Origin: Cellulophaga lytica DSM 7489
GTDB taxonomy: Bacteria > Bacteroidota > Bacteroidia > Flavobacteriales > Flavobacteriaceae
Reading direction: 5' to 3'
DNA length: 64,000 bases
NCBI RefSeq assembly: GCF_000190595.1
Contig: NC_015167.1
Coordinates: 3,146,501-3,210,500 of the forward strand
Below are positions 9,253 through 18,652 of this stretch, piece by piece. The number at the start of each line of letters is the position of its first letter. Within the stretch, counting starts at the first letter, position 1. A program made the position numbers and the translations under genes. The notes beneath the pieces were generated by a model that saw nothing but the letters and a program-made list of their open reading frames with translations, ran no database searches and was not told where the DNA came from.

Positions 9253-9289
9253 AAAAATCCTCTCAATTAATTTTGAGAGGATTTTTTTT
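9253..9289. terminator. Bidirectional terminator between gapN and the convergent gene
   Basis: AAAAATCCTCTCAA (9253-9266) pairs perfectly with TTGAGAGGATTTTT (9273-9286), with a 6-nt loop and T tracts on both strands. The stop codon of the minus-strand gene (9267-9269) sits in the loop, so the last seven sense codons of that gene are part of the stem. Confidence 0.85.
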
Positions 9290-9905
9290 CACAGTTTTCT
9301 AATATCTCTTTAGCTCTTTCTAAACCACTATACGGGTAAAATTTAATTGTTTGTTCTTCTTTTTTAAATAATTCTATAGCTCTTTTTACATCTTTACAAA
9401 ACGGTTCTAGTGGTTGTCCAAAGAACTTTGCAGCTCCCATATCCCATTCTGCTTTACCTAAAACTACTCTTGGGTTATTTGGTGCAATTGCTAATGCTTT
9501 GTTATAAATAGCTACGTTTTTACCAGATAATGTCATTCCGTATTTTTGTCCGTCAAAAGCAATATATGCTGTGTTTAATAACGCATATGACATTAATATT
9601 TCTGGGTTATTTTCAGATAGTTTGTCAGCAGCATCTAAAAATGTTTTTGCTTTGTTTAGTTTAGCAGTTAGTTCTGCTTCATCTTTTATACCAAAAGCAC
9701 TTATAATTTCTACGGTAGCTGCATAATATGGCGGTAACCAATTGTCTTTTTCTACACTAGAAATACGCTCAAACATTTGTACTGCTTTTGCACTCTCGTT
9801 ATTTTTCCATAGTTCAAAAGCTTTGGTCATTCCTTTTTCATATTGTGTTTGTGCACTTAAACTTGCTACACATATAAAGGCTAATAATAAGGCAATCTTT
9901 TTCAT
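9267..9905 (-). CDS. Secreted TPR-like protein of unknown function
   Basis: The 212-aa product starts with a clear signal peptide (MKKIALLLAFICVASLSAQ, cleavage expected before TQYEKG). It continues as all-helical sequence with tetratricopeptide-like spacing, for example KAFELWKNNESAKAVQMFERI and IYNKALAIAPNNPRVVLGKA. No catalytic motif is visible. It is probably a periplasmic scaffold or helper. It lies about 110 nt downstream of the TonB-dependent receptor gene on the same strand and may be co-transcribed. Its 3' end overlaps the terminator stem at 9253-9289. Confidence 0.75.
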   Translation of the reverse strand: MKKIALLLAFICVASLSAQTQYEKGMTKAFELWKNNESAKAVQMFERISSVEKDNWLPPYYAATVEIISAFGIKDEAELTAKLNKAKTFLDAADKLSENNPEILMSYALLNTAYIAFDGQKYGMTLSGKNVAIYNKALAIAPNNPRVVLGKAEWDMGAAKFFGQPLEPFCKDVKRAIELFKKEEQTIKFYPYSGLERAKEILENCEKKSSQN

Positions 9906-10017
9906 TTTTTTAAGGTTTTATATTGTTGTTTATTTCTTTATTCAAATATCATAACCTTTGGCTAGTTATGCATTTTTAAGTTACTCAGCTGTAGTATTAA
10001 GTAGCTGAAATGTATAT

Positions 10018-12174
10018 TTATAAATTGTCTAACTGGTTATCTTTTTTATTATCACTAATGGTCCAAAAGAAACCAACAAAAAAGAAACGGTCTGCAGCAG
10101 GTTTAATAGTTCTACTTTCAAAAACGCCGTTGGTATTTGCTTGGTTTTTAAATTGATATCCGTTTACATTTTGAGTACCAAAAACATTACTAACAGAAAA
10201 ATAAAGTATTTTTTGTGGACTAATTAAGTATGCCCAATTGGCATTTACAGCATTGTAATTTTTTGCTTTACTATTTAAAAAACCACTTTTATTTGGGTCT
10301 GTATAGTTACGCCCAGAAGCAAAATTATAGCTTAATCCAACCTGACTTTTTAAATTACTTATAAAGTGTTTTAGAACTACAGAAGCATTGTGTTGTGATG
10401 CAAAACTTGGTGTAGCTTTGGTTGGATAATTTTTATAATCTCGTTTGGTATCTAAATACGAGTAAGAAAACCAGTATTCTGTATTTTTAATAGTTTTATT
10501 ATCTCGCCAAAATAAATCTACACCCTTTGCAAAACCACCACCATTATTGCTATAGTTTGCTGTGGGTAGTGGTTGTTCTGTGTTGTATTTAACAAGGTTA
10601 TTATAATCTTTGTAATAAGCTTCAGCCCTAAATATTTGCTTGTTTTTTACATATTGATAATTGGCAATTAAATGTGATGTATTTTCTGCAGAAAAATTGG
10701 TGTTAAATTTTAAATATTCATTTTTAGGGTTTTGGTAAAATTGTCCATATGCTAATGATACCTGAGAGTTAGCACCAGATTTATATGCTACAGAAGCTCT
10801 AGGTGAGGCGGTAAACTCATTTAATAAACTAGAATACTCGCCACGTAAACCAATATTTGCGGCTAATTTTTTAGAAAAGAAAATATTTGCTTCTGCAAAA
10901 GATGCAGTAATATTGTTATTAAACGTATAATTATAAGTATCCTCATTTAATGCAGTATAGTCTTCATTAAAACTGGTAATAAAATATTCTGCTCCAAAAT
11001 TTAAACGAAATCTGCTGTTGTAAAATTTACTTAACTTTAATTTTATATGAGCAGCGTTTTCTGTGTCTTGTACAGTATCTTCTATAATATCTAAATCAGA
11101 ATAATCATTGGCATAAGACAAGCCAGTTTGTATGCTCCAATCATTTTTTAAAAAGTCTTTATAGGATGCATTAAAGTATAAATTTCTATTTTTCATACCA
11201 AAGCGTATACCTTCTTGTATGTTTATATCTTCTTGTGTTAAATCAAAATTTACAGTGCTAAAAGCTCCATATAACTTAAGTAAACCATTAGTATTAATTT
11301 TATGTCTGTATACAGCTTCACCACCAAAAGACTGTACCGGTTTATGCCATTCATTATTATCTGGATAAAGTTCTTGGTAAGGCTGTAGATTTATATAAGA
11401 AGCATTAACACTTAAAGAGTTTTTCTCCCATTTTTGTGTATTTCCTATGCCTAAACCAACAGTCATTAAAGATATGTCTGTTCGTTCTTCCTCTGGCTCA
11501 TCAATACTATTTAAAAGTAAAACACTAGATAATGCTTGTCCGTATTCTGCAGAGTATCCGCCAGTAGAAAAAGTTATTCCTTTAAATAAAAAAGGAGACA
11601 GCCTACCTCTTGTAGGTATATTATTTGCTGTAGGTGAGTAAGGACTAAATACACGCATACCGTCTACAAAAATTTGGGTTTCTTCTGCATCTCCGCCACG
11701 TACAAATAAGCGCCCATCTTCTGCTACATTAGATGTGCCTGGCAATGTTTGTAAAGCTCCAACAAAATCTCCCATAGCGCCGGCTGTAGTAACAACATCT
11801 AACGGTTTTAGTGCGGTAACTTTTGCATTTTCTCCTGCCTTAAATGAGCCTGCATTTACAATTACGGCATCTAAAGTATTTACGTCTTCTTTAAGTTTTA
11901 TGGTTATATTTTTTAAGTTTTTAACCAAGTCAGTTAAGTGGTACGTTTCAAAAGAAATAAACGAAACTATTAAGGTTTGTTCTCCTGTTTCTTCTGTGGT
12001 AAATGTAAATGTTCCATTGTCTATAGTTGCTGTACCATCATAAGTGCCATCTAAATACACATTGGCGCCACTAATAGGAGCTCCTTTTTTATCTGTTACC
12101 TTACCAGTAATTGTTGTTTGTGCAAATAGAGAATATGTTGCTAGCACAAAGAGTAAAAAAAATAGCTGTTTCAT
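10018..12174 (-). CDS. TonB-dependent outer-membrane receptor
   Basis: This 718-aa protein has a signal peptide ending at FAQ (residue 19). A carboxypeptidase-regulatory-like beta-sandwich follows (about 20-105; TITGKVTDKKGAPISGANVY). The plug domain is at about 110-225, with FVRGGDAEETQIFVDGMRV and the proline-rich SPYSPTANNIPTRGRLSPF, and the rest is an aromatic-rich beta-barrel. It should import a TonB-dependent ligand across the outer membrane. No SusD partner is adjacent, so a SusCD glycan system is not supported and the substrate is unknown. An N-terminal TonB-box cannot be identified with confidence. Confidence 0.9.
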   Translation of the reverse strand: MKQLFFLLFVLATYSLFAQTTITGKVTDKKGAPISGANVYLDGTYDGTATIDNGTFTFTTEETGEQTLIVSFISFETYHLTDLVKNLKNITIKLKEDVNTLDAVIVNAGSFKAGENAKVTALKPLDVVTTAGAMGDFVGALQTLPGTSNVAEDGRLFVRGGDAEETQIFVDGMRVFSPYSPTANNIPTRGRLSPFLFKGITFSTGGYSAEYGQALSSVLLLNSIDEPEEERTDISLMTVGLGIGNTQKWEKNSLSVNASYINLQPYQELYPDNNEWHKPVQSFGGEAVYRHKINTNGLLKLYGAFSTVNFDLTQEDINIQEGIRFGMKNRNLYFNASYKDFLKNDWSIQTGLSYANDYSDLDIIEDTVQDTENAAHIKLKLSKFYNSRFRLNFGAEYFITSFNEDYTALNEDTYNYTFNNNITASFAEANIFFSKKLAANIGLRGEYSSLLNEFTASPRASVAYKSGANSQVSLAYGQFYQNPKNEYLKFNTNFSAENTSHLIANYQYVKNKQIFRAEAYYKDYNNLVKYNTEQPLPTANYSNNGGGFAKGVDLFWRDNKTIKNTEYWFSYSYLDTKRDYKNYPTKATPSFASQHNASVVLKHFISNLKSQVGLSYNFASGRNYTDPNKSGFLNSKAKNYNAVNANWAYLISPQKILYFSVSNVFGTQNVNGYQFKNQANTNGVFESRTIKPAADRFFFVGFFWTISDNKKDNQLDNL

Positions 12175-12346
12175 TTTAAAAAAAGTTTAATTGTTTTTTT
12201 TGATTGATGAAGCAAATGTCTATTGGTAAGTTCTGTTTTGATAAAAAGAAATACCCAATTGTAGAATTTTACAGACCAGTTGTTTTTTATGTATTAATTA
12301 ACATAAATGTGTTAATTCTGTATACAAGTTTCAGCAGTATTCTAGT

Positions 12347-12354
12347 TACCTTTG
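12347..12354 (+). promoter_or_regulatory. Candidate -7 element for the MFS gene
   Basis: TACCTTTG matches the Bacteroidota TAnnTTTG consensus exactly, about 57 nt before the MFS start codon. No good -33 TTG was seen at the expected distance. Confidence 0.4.
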
Positions 12355-12410
12355 TTCGCTTATTTTAATTGTAAAGAAGGGTCTAATTTATTTAGAAAGC
12401 AGAAGAAAAA

Positions 12411-13571
12411 ATGAGCGCAAAGAAGATGAACAAAAAGGCATTATTTGCTTTAGCTATAGGTGGTTTTGGTATTGGTATGACAGAGTTTGTTATTATGGGT
12501 ATTTTGCCAGATGTAGCAAAAGCGTTATCTATAACCATACCAGAAGCCGGACATTTTATTGCTATTTATGCATTGGGTGTTGTTGTTGGTGCTCCTTTAT
12601 TATCTAGCCTAGGTAGCAAGTGGCCTTCACATAAAATGTTACTTGGTTTAATGCTTTGGTTTACAGTTTTTAATACGCTATCTGCATTTGCAGAAAGTTA
12701 TACTTCACTGTTAATTTTTAGGTTTTTATCTGGACTACCACATGGCGCTTTTTTTGGTATTGGTGCTGTTGTAGCTGGTAAATTGGCAACTCCTGGTAAA
12801 GAACCACAGGCTATGGCAATTATGTTTGCGGGTCTTACTGTTGCTAATGTTGTTGGCGTGCCATTAGGTACGTATTTTGGACATCATTTTAGCTGGAATG
12901 TAGCTTTTATGATGGTTGGTGTTGTTGGGGTTTTGGCAATGCTAACAGTTTACTTGTGGATGCCTAAATTAAAACCAGCATCTACAGTAAGTATTAAGCA
13001 AGATTTTAAAATTTTTAAAAGAATAGAGCTTTGGATATTAATACTATTAACAACTGTAGGAACAGGTGGTTTTTTTGCCTGGTATAGTTACATAGCACCA
13101 TTAATTACAGACGTAACTAAATACCCAGAGTATATGATTGGTTATGCTATGATTTTAGCTGGTTTAGGTATGGTTGCCGGTAATTTTTTAGGAGCCAAAT
13201 TAACAGAAAAATTGTCTCCAATGAGAGCCGTAATTACAAGCTTAGGACTAATGGCAACTGTTTTGATAATTAATGCATTGGTGGCTGCAAATCCGGTAAT
13301 GGTTTTAATACTAACTTTTACTATAGGAGCTATTTCTTTTAGTGTTGTAACACCTTTACAAATGGCAATAATAAACGCATCTAAAGGTTCAGAAATGTTA
13401 GGCTCTTCAATGAACCAAAGTGCATTTAATATGGGTAATGCTTCTGGTGCATTTTTGGCAGGTTTGCCAATTGCAATGGGGTATAGCGTAGTTTCTTCTA
13501 GTTATGTGGGTGCCATTTTAGCTGGTACAGGAGCACTAATAGCAGTTGGAATTGTAATTAGCAGAAGATAA
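12411..13571 (+). CDS. Major facilitator superfamily efflux transporter (AraJ/PbuE-like)
   Basis: The 386-aa protein has about 12 hydrophobic segments. It carries the features of the small drug/sugar/purine efflux group of the MFS, such as GFGIGMTEFVIMGILPDVA in helix 1, LSGLPHGAFFGIGAVVAGK in the helix 4-5 region and a basic loop before helix 7. It is expected to export small molecules by proton antiport; the substrate cannot be read. An alternative ATG 15 nt downstream would remove five polar residues. It is divergent from the TonB receptor gene with 236 bp between them. Confidence 0.88.
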   Translation: MSAKKMNKKALFALAIGGFGIGMTEFVIMGILPDVAKALSITIPEAGHFIAIYALGVVVGAPLLSSLGSKWPSHKMLLGLMLWFTVFNTLSAFAESYTSLLIFRFLSGLPHGAFFGIGAVVAGKLATPGKEPQAMAIMFAGLTVANVVGVPLGTYFGHHFSWNVAFMMVGVVGVLAMLTVYLWMPKLKPASTVSIKQDFKIFKRIELWILILLTTVGTGGFFAWYSYIAPLITDVTKYPEYMIGYAMILAGLGMVAGNFLGAKLTEKLSPMRAVITSLGLMATVLIINALVAANPVMVLILTFTIGAISFSVVTPLQMAIINASKGSEMLGSSMNQSAFNMGNASGAFLAGLPIAMGYSVVSSSYVGAILAGTGALIAVGIVISRR

Positions 13572-13670
13572 AAAAGAAAATTAAATATTTCTAAAGAGTA
13601 AATACTCAAGTAATTTTAGTTTGTTTGCCTTATTTTTTATTTCTAGTTTAGTTTAATATATAACTAACCT

Positions 13671-15242
13671 ATGAAATTTAAACACTATTGCTATTTCTTT
13701 TTATTCCTATTTTTAGTTACATCTTGTAAAGACCAAAACAAAGAGGAAATAGATTATTCTGAAGTTGAAGAAGTAATTATTTATGATGATTCAGATGATG
13801 AAATAATAATAGAATCAAATACAGGGGAAGAAGAAGTAGAAGAAGTTGGGTTTGATGAAGATATTGAAGAAGTAGAAGATCTAGATTTTCCAGAAACGTT
13901 AACATCAGAAGTAGAAACGGAAACAGAACAACAATCTTACAGTTCTATAAATTACCCAGTTTTTACTGCACCAACATACTCTAATAGGGATATAGATTAT
14001 TACTCTATACTAGAAATTCCTAAACCTAGAGGAAAAGGTATTTTAGGATATGTATCTGATCCAGATGGTTATATTTCTGCTATTTACGAAGAAGAAATTA
14101 ATAAAGTATTATTTGAGTTAGAAAGGAATACATCTGCAGAAGTTGCCATTGTTGTTGTTAAAAGTATAGGTGATGAAATACCTAAAAAATTTGCAACAAA
14201 ACTTTTTAATAAATGGAGAATTGGCAAAGCTGATAAAGACAACGGTTTGCTAATTTTAACGGTAATGGACCAGCGTAGAACGGAGTTTGAAACTGGTTAT
14301 GGTTTAGAAGCTATATTAACAGATAATATTTGTTATAGAATTGGTACAGATGAAATTGTTCCGTTTTTTAAAGAAGGTAAATATGGAGAAGGCCTTTTAA
14401 AAGCCGCAGACAAAGTAAAAGAAGTTGTAGAAAACCCAAATACCATAGATTATATCTATTCTAATGATGTTACTTATGAAGTAGATGATGACGATTCTGC
14501 ATTTTTATTATTTATAGACGACTTATTAGCAACAAATAAATGGATTCTTTTATCGATTGTATATGTGTTTTTTTTAATTTTTCTTACCATTTATTATTCT
14601 CTTAAAATTAAATTTATAGATGCATCCAAAGAAGACTATTATGATAAATACAATAGTCTAAAAAAAGTTGAAATAGGTTGTTTTGCTTTTCTATTTCCTT
14701 TTCCGTTATGGGGAATGAGTACTACTATAAAAACAAGGCTAAAGCAATATAGATATGACCCCAGATTTAGTAAAGTAAATGGCAAACCTTTAATTTTATT
14801 AGACTCTAAAAAAGAAAGAAGTTTTTTAAAAGAAGGTGAAATTGTTGAAGAATATATAAATTCTGTAGACTATGATGTCTGGGTTACAGAGGATAAAAGT
14901 GATATTTTAATATTAAAGTATGATGGTATTTCTAGTAGAAAATACTCAAAATGTTACCAATGTAACTATAAGACTAAAGGAAAAACAAAGTCTACGGTTA
15001 GAATAAGACCTAATTACGATAGGGAAGGAGAACGTATAGATTTTTACGAATGTAAAAACTGTAATGATAAAACATCTGAGATTGTTGTATTGGCTAAATT
15101 GGTTAGAGAAAGCTCTAGTTCATCAAGCAGTTCAAGTTCCTCAAGTAGTAGTTATTCATCTTCATCCTCATCGTCATCCTCTTCATCTTCAAGTTTTGGT
15201 GGTGGTAGATCTGGTGGCGGTGGATCTGGAGTTAGTTGGTAA
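13671..15242 (+). CDS. TPM-domain membrane lipoprotein with zinc-ribbon-like insert and poly-Ser/Gly tail
   Basis: The 523-aa product has a lipoprotein signal with lipobox LVTSC (Cys19), a very acidic linker (about 22-90) and a TPM domain (about 125-255; DNGLLILTVMDQRRTEFETGYGLEAILTD). A transmembrane helix follows (about 290-312), then a soluble region with two CxxC pairs (Cys428/431 and Cys461/464) that could bind zinc. The protein ends in a run of about 28 residues nearly all Ser and a glycine-rich end, FGGGRSGGGGSGVSW. That tail is typical of the YgcG/TPM family, proposed to act in membrane-protein maintenance. The CxxC pairs are an unusual addition. The exact function is unknown. Confidence 0.82.
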   Translation: MKFKHYCYFFLFLFLVTSCKDQNKEEIDYSEVEEVIIYDDSDDEIIIESNTGEEEVEEVGFDEDIEEVEDLDFPETLTSEVETETEQQSYSSINYPVFTAPTYSNRDIDYYSILEIPKPRGKGILGYVSDPDGYISAIYEEEINKVLFELERNTSAEVAIVVVKSIGDEIPKKFATKLFNKWRIGKADKDNGLLILTVMDQRRTEFETGYGLEAILTDNICYRIGTDEIVPFFKEGKYGEGLLKAADKVKEVVENPNTIDYIYSNDVTYEVDDDDSAFLLFIDDLLATNKWILLSIVYVFFLIFLTIYYSLKIKFIDASKEDYYDKYNSLKKVEIGCFAFLFPFPLWGMSTTIKTRLKQYRYDPRFSKVNGKPLILLDSKKERSFLKEGEIVEEYINSVDYDVWVTEDKSDILILKYDGISSRKYSKCYQCNYKTKGKTKSTVRIRPNYDREGERIDFYECKNCNDKTSEIVVLAKLVRESSSSSSSSSSSSSSYSSSSSSSSSSSSSFGGGRSGGGGSGVSW

Positions 15243-15253
15243 TAAACATAAAA

Positions 15254-15285
15254 AAAGCCTCTGAAATTAAATTCAGAGGCTTTTA
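15254..15285. terminator. Bidirectional terminator between the TPM gene and leuB
   Basis: AAAAGCCTCTGAA (15254-15266) pairs with TTCAGAGGCTTTT (15273-15285) around a 6-nt loop, with A/T tracts on both sides. It serves the two convergent genes. Confidence 0.85.
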
Positions 15286-15308
15286 ACTACTATATAATTG
15301 TACTAAGA

Positions 15309-16364
15309 TTATATGTTTTCTGCTAACCAATCTCCAACTTCACTGGTTTTGTATGCTTTACCACCTTCAGATAAATCCTCGGTAACTATACCTTCTGCCA
15401 AAGATTTGTTTACAACGTCTCTTATAGCTTGTGCTTCTTCAACCAATTTAAAATCTTCAAATAACATTGCTGCAGATAATACTGTAGCCAATGGGTTTGC
15501 AATATCTTTACCAGCAGCTTGCGGATATGAGCCGTGAATTGGTTCGTATAATTTTGCTTTTTCACCTACAGATGCAGATGGCATTAATCCCATTGATCCT
15601 GATATAACAGAAGCTTCATCAGTTAAAATATCACCAAAAAGATTTTCAGTAATCATAACATCATAAGAGTTTGGCCATTGTACCAAACGCATTGCTACAG
15701 CATCTACAAACTCATAAGAAACTTCTACCTCTGGATACTCTTTTTCCATTGCTTGTACAGTTTCTCTCCATAATCTAGAAGATTCTAAAACATTAGCTTT
15801 ATCTACACAACAAAGTTTTTTAGAACGTGTCATAGCCAATTCAAATCCTTTTTTAGCCAAACGTTGCACTTCTGCTCTTGTATAGGTACAAGTGTCAAAA
15901 GCAGTATCTCCATTGTCTTTACGTCCGCGTTCACCAAAATAAATTCCGCCAGTAAGTTCTCTTAAAATAATAAGATCTGTACCTTCTATACGCTCTCTTT
16001 TTAAGGGAGATTTATCTATTAAAGAAGGAAATGTAAATGTTGGTCTAACATTAGCAAACAAACCTAATTTTTGTCTCATTTTAAGTAAACCTTGTTCTGG
16101 TCTTACTTTAGCAGATGGGTCATTATCAAACCTAGGGTGACCAATTGCTCCAAATAAAACAGCATCTGCAGCTTCACAAATAGCGTGTGTTTCATCTGGG
16201 TAAGGTTCTCCAACAGCATCAATAGCTGCAGCACCAGTTAAAGCTGGTGTCCAGTTAATTTCATGATTAAACTTTTTTGCAATAGCATTAGATACTTTCA
16301 CTGCTTGGTCTATTACTTCCGGACCAATACCGTCTCCTGCTAATAGTGCTATATTTAATTTCAT
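15309..16364 (-). CDS. leuB: 3-isopropylmalate dehydrogenase
   Basis: LeuB oxidatively decarboxylates 3-isopropylmalate to 2-oxoisocaproate with NAD+; in several bacteria it also acts on 3-methylmalate in the citramalate route. The 351-aa sequence shows LLAGDGIGPEV at the N-terminus, the substrate-binding ELTGGIYFGERG, and the metal-binding NLFGDILTDEASVISGSMG, followed by EPIHGSYPQAAGKDIANP. It is the last gene of the minus-strand leuCD-synthase-leuB cluster, 37 nt after the synthase gene, and ends at a bidirectional terminator. Confidence 0.96.
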   Translation of the reverse strand: MKLNIALLAGDGIGPEVIDQAVKVSNAIAKKFNHEINWTPALTGAAAIDAVGEPYPDETHAICEAADAVLFGAIGHPRFDNDPSAKVRPEQGLLKMRQKLGLFANVRPTFTFPSLIDKSPLKRERIEGTDLIILRELTGGIYFGERGRKDNGDTAFDTCTYTRAEVQRLAKKGFELAMTRSKKLCCVDKANVLESSRLWRETVQAMEKEYPEVEVSYEFVDAVAMRLVQWPNSYDVMITENLFGDILTDEASVISGSMGLMPSASVGEKAKLYEPIHGSYPQAAGKDIANPLATVLSAAMLFEDFKLVEEAQAIRDVVNKSLAEGIVTEDLSEGGKAYKTSEVGDWLAENI

Positions 16365-16401
16365 AGGTATGTTTTTTCTCTTTAATTATTTTTTAATTCT
16401 G

Positions 16402-17916
16402 CTAAATTATATTTAGCATTTTTTCTGTTGCTTTTATTGCCGATACAGTTTGGTCAGAGTCTAGTCCACGAGTTTTAAATTCGTTTTCTCCGTTTTGCCA
16501 TGTTATAATGGTTTCACAAAGTGCGTCAGAATTACTGCCAGGCGGTATACGCACAGCATAATCTATTAATTTAGGAAGCTTAATATTTTTAGCTTTAAAA
16601 ATTTTGGTAATAGCATTCATAAAAGCATCATATTGTCCGTCACCCTGCGCGTTTTCTTCAAACAATTCATTTTCAATTTCTACGGCAACCGTTGTGCTTG
16701 GTTTTAAGCCTTTAGAATGGGTAAGCACATAGCTTTTTACAATAACTTTATCTTGGTAACTATCACTATCAAGAACATCAGAAATTATATAAGGTAAATC
16801 CTCTTTAGTAACTTTTTCCTTTTTATCACCCAACTCAATAATTCGTTGTGTAACTTTTCCTAAATCATCATCATTTAGTGTTAGTCCTAGCTCTTGTAAG
16901 TTTTTTAAAATATTAGCTTTGCCAGATGTTTTTCCTAAAGCATATTGTCTTTTTCTACCAAAACGTTCAGGAAGTAAATCATTAAAATAAAGATTCTTTT
17001 TGCTGTCTCCGTCTGCATGAATACCTGCCGTTTGTGTAAAAACATTTTCACCAACAATAGGTTTGTTTGCAGGTATTCCAAAACCAGTAAATGTAGATAC
17101 CAGTCTGCTTACCTTGTATAATGATGTTTCTTTTAAATCAATTTCTACATCGGGTAAAAAATCATTAATTACCGCAACAACACTGGCCATTGGTGCATTA
17201 CCAGCACGTTCTCCCATACCATTAATGGTTAGGTGTAAACCGTGACAACCGGCTTTAATAGCCTCCATTACGTTAGCAACACTTAAATCATAATCATTAT
17301 GACCGTGAAAATCAAAATGAAGGTTTGGGTATTTTTTTACCAGTTCTGAGATGTACGTAAATGTTTCAGTGTGTGTTAGTACACCTAATGTGTCTGGTAA
17401 TAAAACTCTTTTTATAGGTTGATGAGATAAAAAATCTAAAAACTGATACACATATGCTTTAGAATTTCGCATACCGTTGCTCCAATCTTCTAAATATACA
17501 TTTGTTTCTATTTGATGATTTTGAGCAAGAAGAATAGTTTCTTTAATTTCTTTAAAGTGCTGTTCTGGTGTTTTTTTTAACTGATGTGTTAAATGATTTA
17601 AAGATCCTTTGGTTAATAAGTTTTGCACTTTAGCACCTGCATCTTGCATCCATTTAATAGATACACCTTTATCTACAAAAGTTAAAACCTCTACATTGTT
17701 AATGTAGTTGTGTGCAGTTGCCCAACTTGTAATTTGTTGTACAGCTTGCAGTTCACCATCAGACACACGTGCAGATGCAACTTCAATCCTATCAACCTTT
17801 AACTCTTCTAATAATAATTTAGCAAGAGTTAATTTTTCAGAAACAGAAAAGGACACTCCAGAGGTTTGTTCACCATCACGGAGTGTGGTATCCATTATTT
17901 CAATCTTTCTTTTCAT
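16402..17916 (-). CDS. cimA: Citramalate synthase-like member of the 2-isopropylmalate synthase family
   Basis: The protein condenses acetyl-CoA with a 2-oxoacid. It has a HMGL-type TIM barrel (residues 1-275; DTTLRDGEQTSGVSFS, metal ligands in HFDFHGHNDYDLSVAN, GERAGNAP). A C-terminal LeuA-type regulatory domain follows (about 365-504). As remembered, the Leptospira interrogans citramalate synthase selects pyruvate through Leu81, Leu104 and Tyr144; the equivalent residues here are Leu78 (EVLTF), Leu101 (NLLTKG) and Tyr141 (NVYLEDWSNG). Long stretches such as RIEVASARVSDGEL and ENVFTQTAGIHADGD also resemble that enzyme. It may therefore make citramalate rather than 2-isopropylmalate. Automatic pipelines would probably call it leuA; the substrate is not proven. 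Confidence 0.7.
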   Translation of the reverse strand: MKRKIEIMDTTLRDGEQTSGVSFSVSEKLTLAKLLLEELKVDRIEVASARVSDGELQAVQQITSWATAHNYINNVEVLTFVDKGVSIKWMQDAGAKVQNLLTKGSLNHLTHQLKKTPEQHFKEIKETILLAQNHQIETNVYLEDWSNGMRNSKAYVYQFLDFLSHQPIKRVLLPDTLGVLTHTETFTYISELVKKYPNLHFDFHGHNDYDLSVANVMEAIKAGCHGLHLTINGMGERAGNAPMASVVAVINDFLPDVEIDLKETSLYKVSRLVSTFTGFGIPANKPIVGENVFTQTAGIHADGDSKKNLYFNDLLPERFGRKRQYALGKTSGKANILKNLQELGLTLNDDDLGKVTQRIIELGDKKEKVTKEDLPYIISDVLDSDSYQDKVIVKSYVLTHSKGLKPSTTVAVEIENELFEENAQGDGQYDAFMNAITKIFKAKNIKLPKLIDYAVRIPPGSNSDALCETIITWQNGENEFKTRGLDSDQTVSAIKATEKMLNII

Positions 17917-17951
17917 TATAGTATTGGCGGGTTATTCTGGTACGTATTAAA

Positions 17952-18548
17952 TTACAAAGGAGTATTTTCAGCAAAAGCCGTAATTTCTTCTTTCATATTT
18001 AACAGGTAGTCAATATCATCAAAACCATTAAGCATATTTTCTTTTTTATACGCATTAATGTCAAAAGATTCTTTGTCGCCAATATTAACAATAGTAATTG
18101 TTTGTTCTTGTAAATTTACCTCTACTTGTGAGTCAGCGTCTTTTTCTGTCTCTGCAAATATTTTTTCTAAAAATTCAGGAGAAACCTGTACAGGTAATAC
18201 ACCAACGTTTAAACAGTTGTTTCTAAAAATATCTGCAAAAAAACTAGATACTACACATCTAAAACCATAGTCATATACGGCCCAAGCTGCGTGCTCACGA
18301 GAAGAACCAGAACCAAAGTTTTTACCACCAACTAGTATTTTACCAGAGTATTTATCTTGGTTTAAAACAAAATCTTTTTTAGGAGAATTGTCTGCATTGT
18401 AGCGCCAATCTCTAAATAAATTATCTCCAAAACCTTTACGTTCTGTAGCTTTTAAAAAACGTGCTGGTATAATTTGGTCTGTATCTACGTTTTCTATTGG
18501 TAGCGGAACTACACTACTTTTTAAGATGTTAAATTTATCGTATGCCAT
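17952..18548 (-). CDS. leuD: 3-isopropylmalate dehydratase small subunit
   Basis: LeuD is the swivel-domain subunit of isopropylmalate isomerase and forms the active enzyme with LeuC. The 198-aa length is typical. Motifs include IPARFLKATERKGFGDNLF, the conserved GKNFGSGSSREHAAWAVYDYG and NNCLNVGVLPV. It lies between leuC (104 nt upstream on the minus strand) and the synthase gene (35 nt downstream), in the same orientation. Confidence 0.96.
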   Translation of the reverse strand: MAYDKFNILKSSVVPLPIENVDTDQIIPARFLKATERKGFGDNLFRDWRYNADNSPKKDFVLNQDKYSGKILVGGKNFGSGSSREHAAWAVYDYGFRCVVSSFFADIFRNNCLNVGVLPVQVSPEFLEKIFAETEKDADSQVEVNLQEQTITIVNIGDKESFDINAYKKENMLNGFDDIDYLLNMKEEITAFAENTPL

Positions 18549-18652
18549 TTTAATTTACTTTTTGCCTCTAGCTTTTGGCTAGTGGTATATGTTGATTATT
18601 AATTTTTATGTAGCATTTAACCAAGGTTAATTGCTAGCAACTAACAGCTATT

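Noticed and set aside
15110-15200. Microsatellite-like expansion in the TPM gene
   Set aside because: The serine run uses mixed TCN and AGY codons, so it is not a slippage repeat; it is part of the normal TPM tail.
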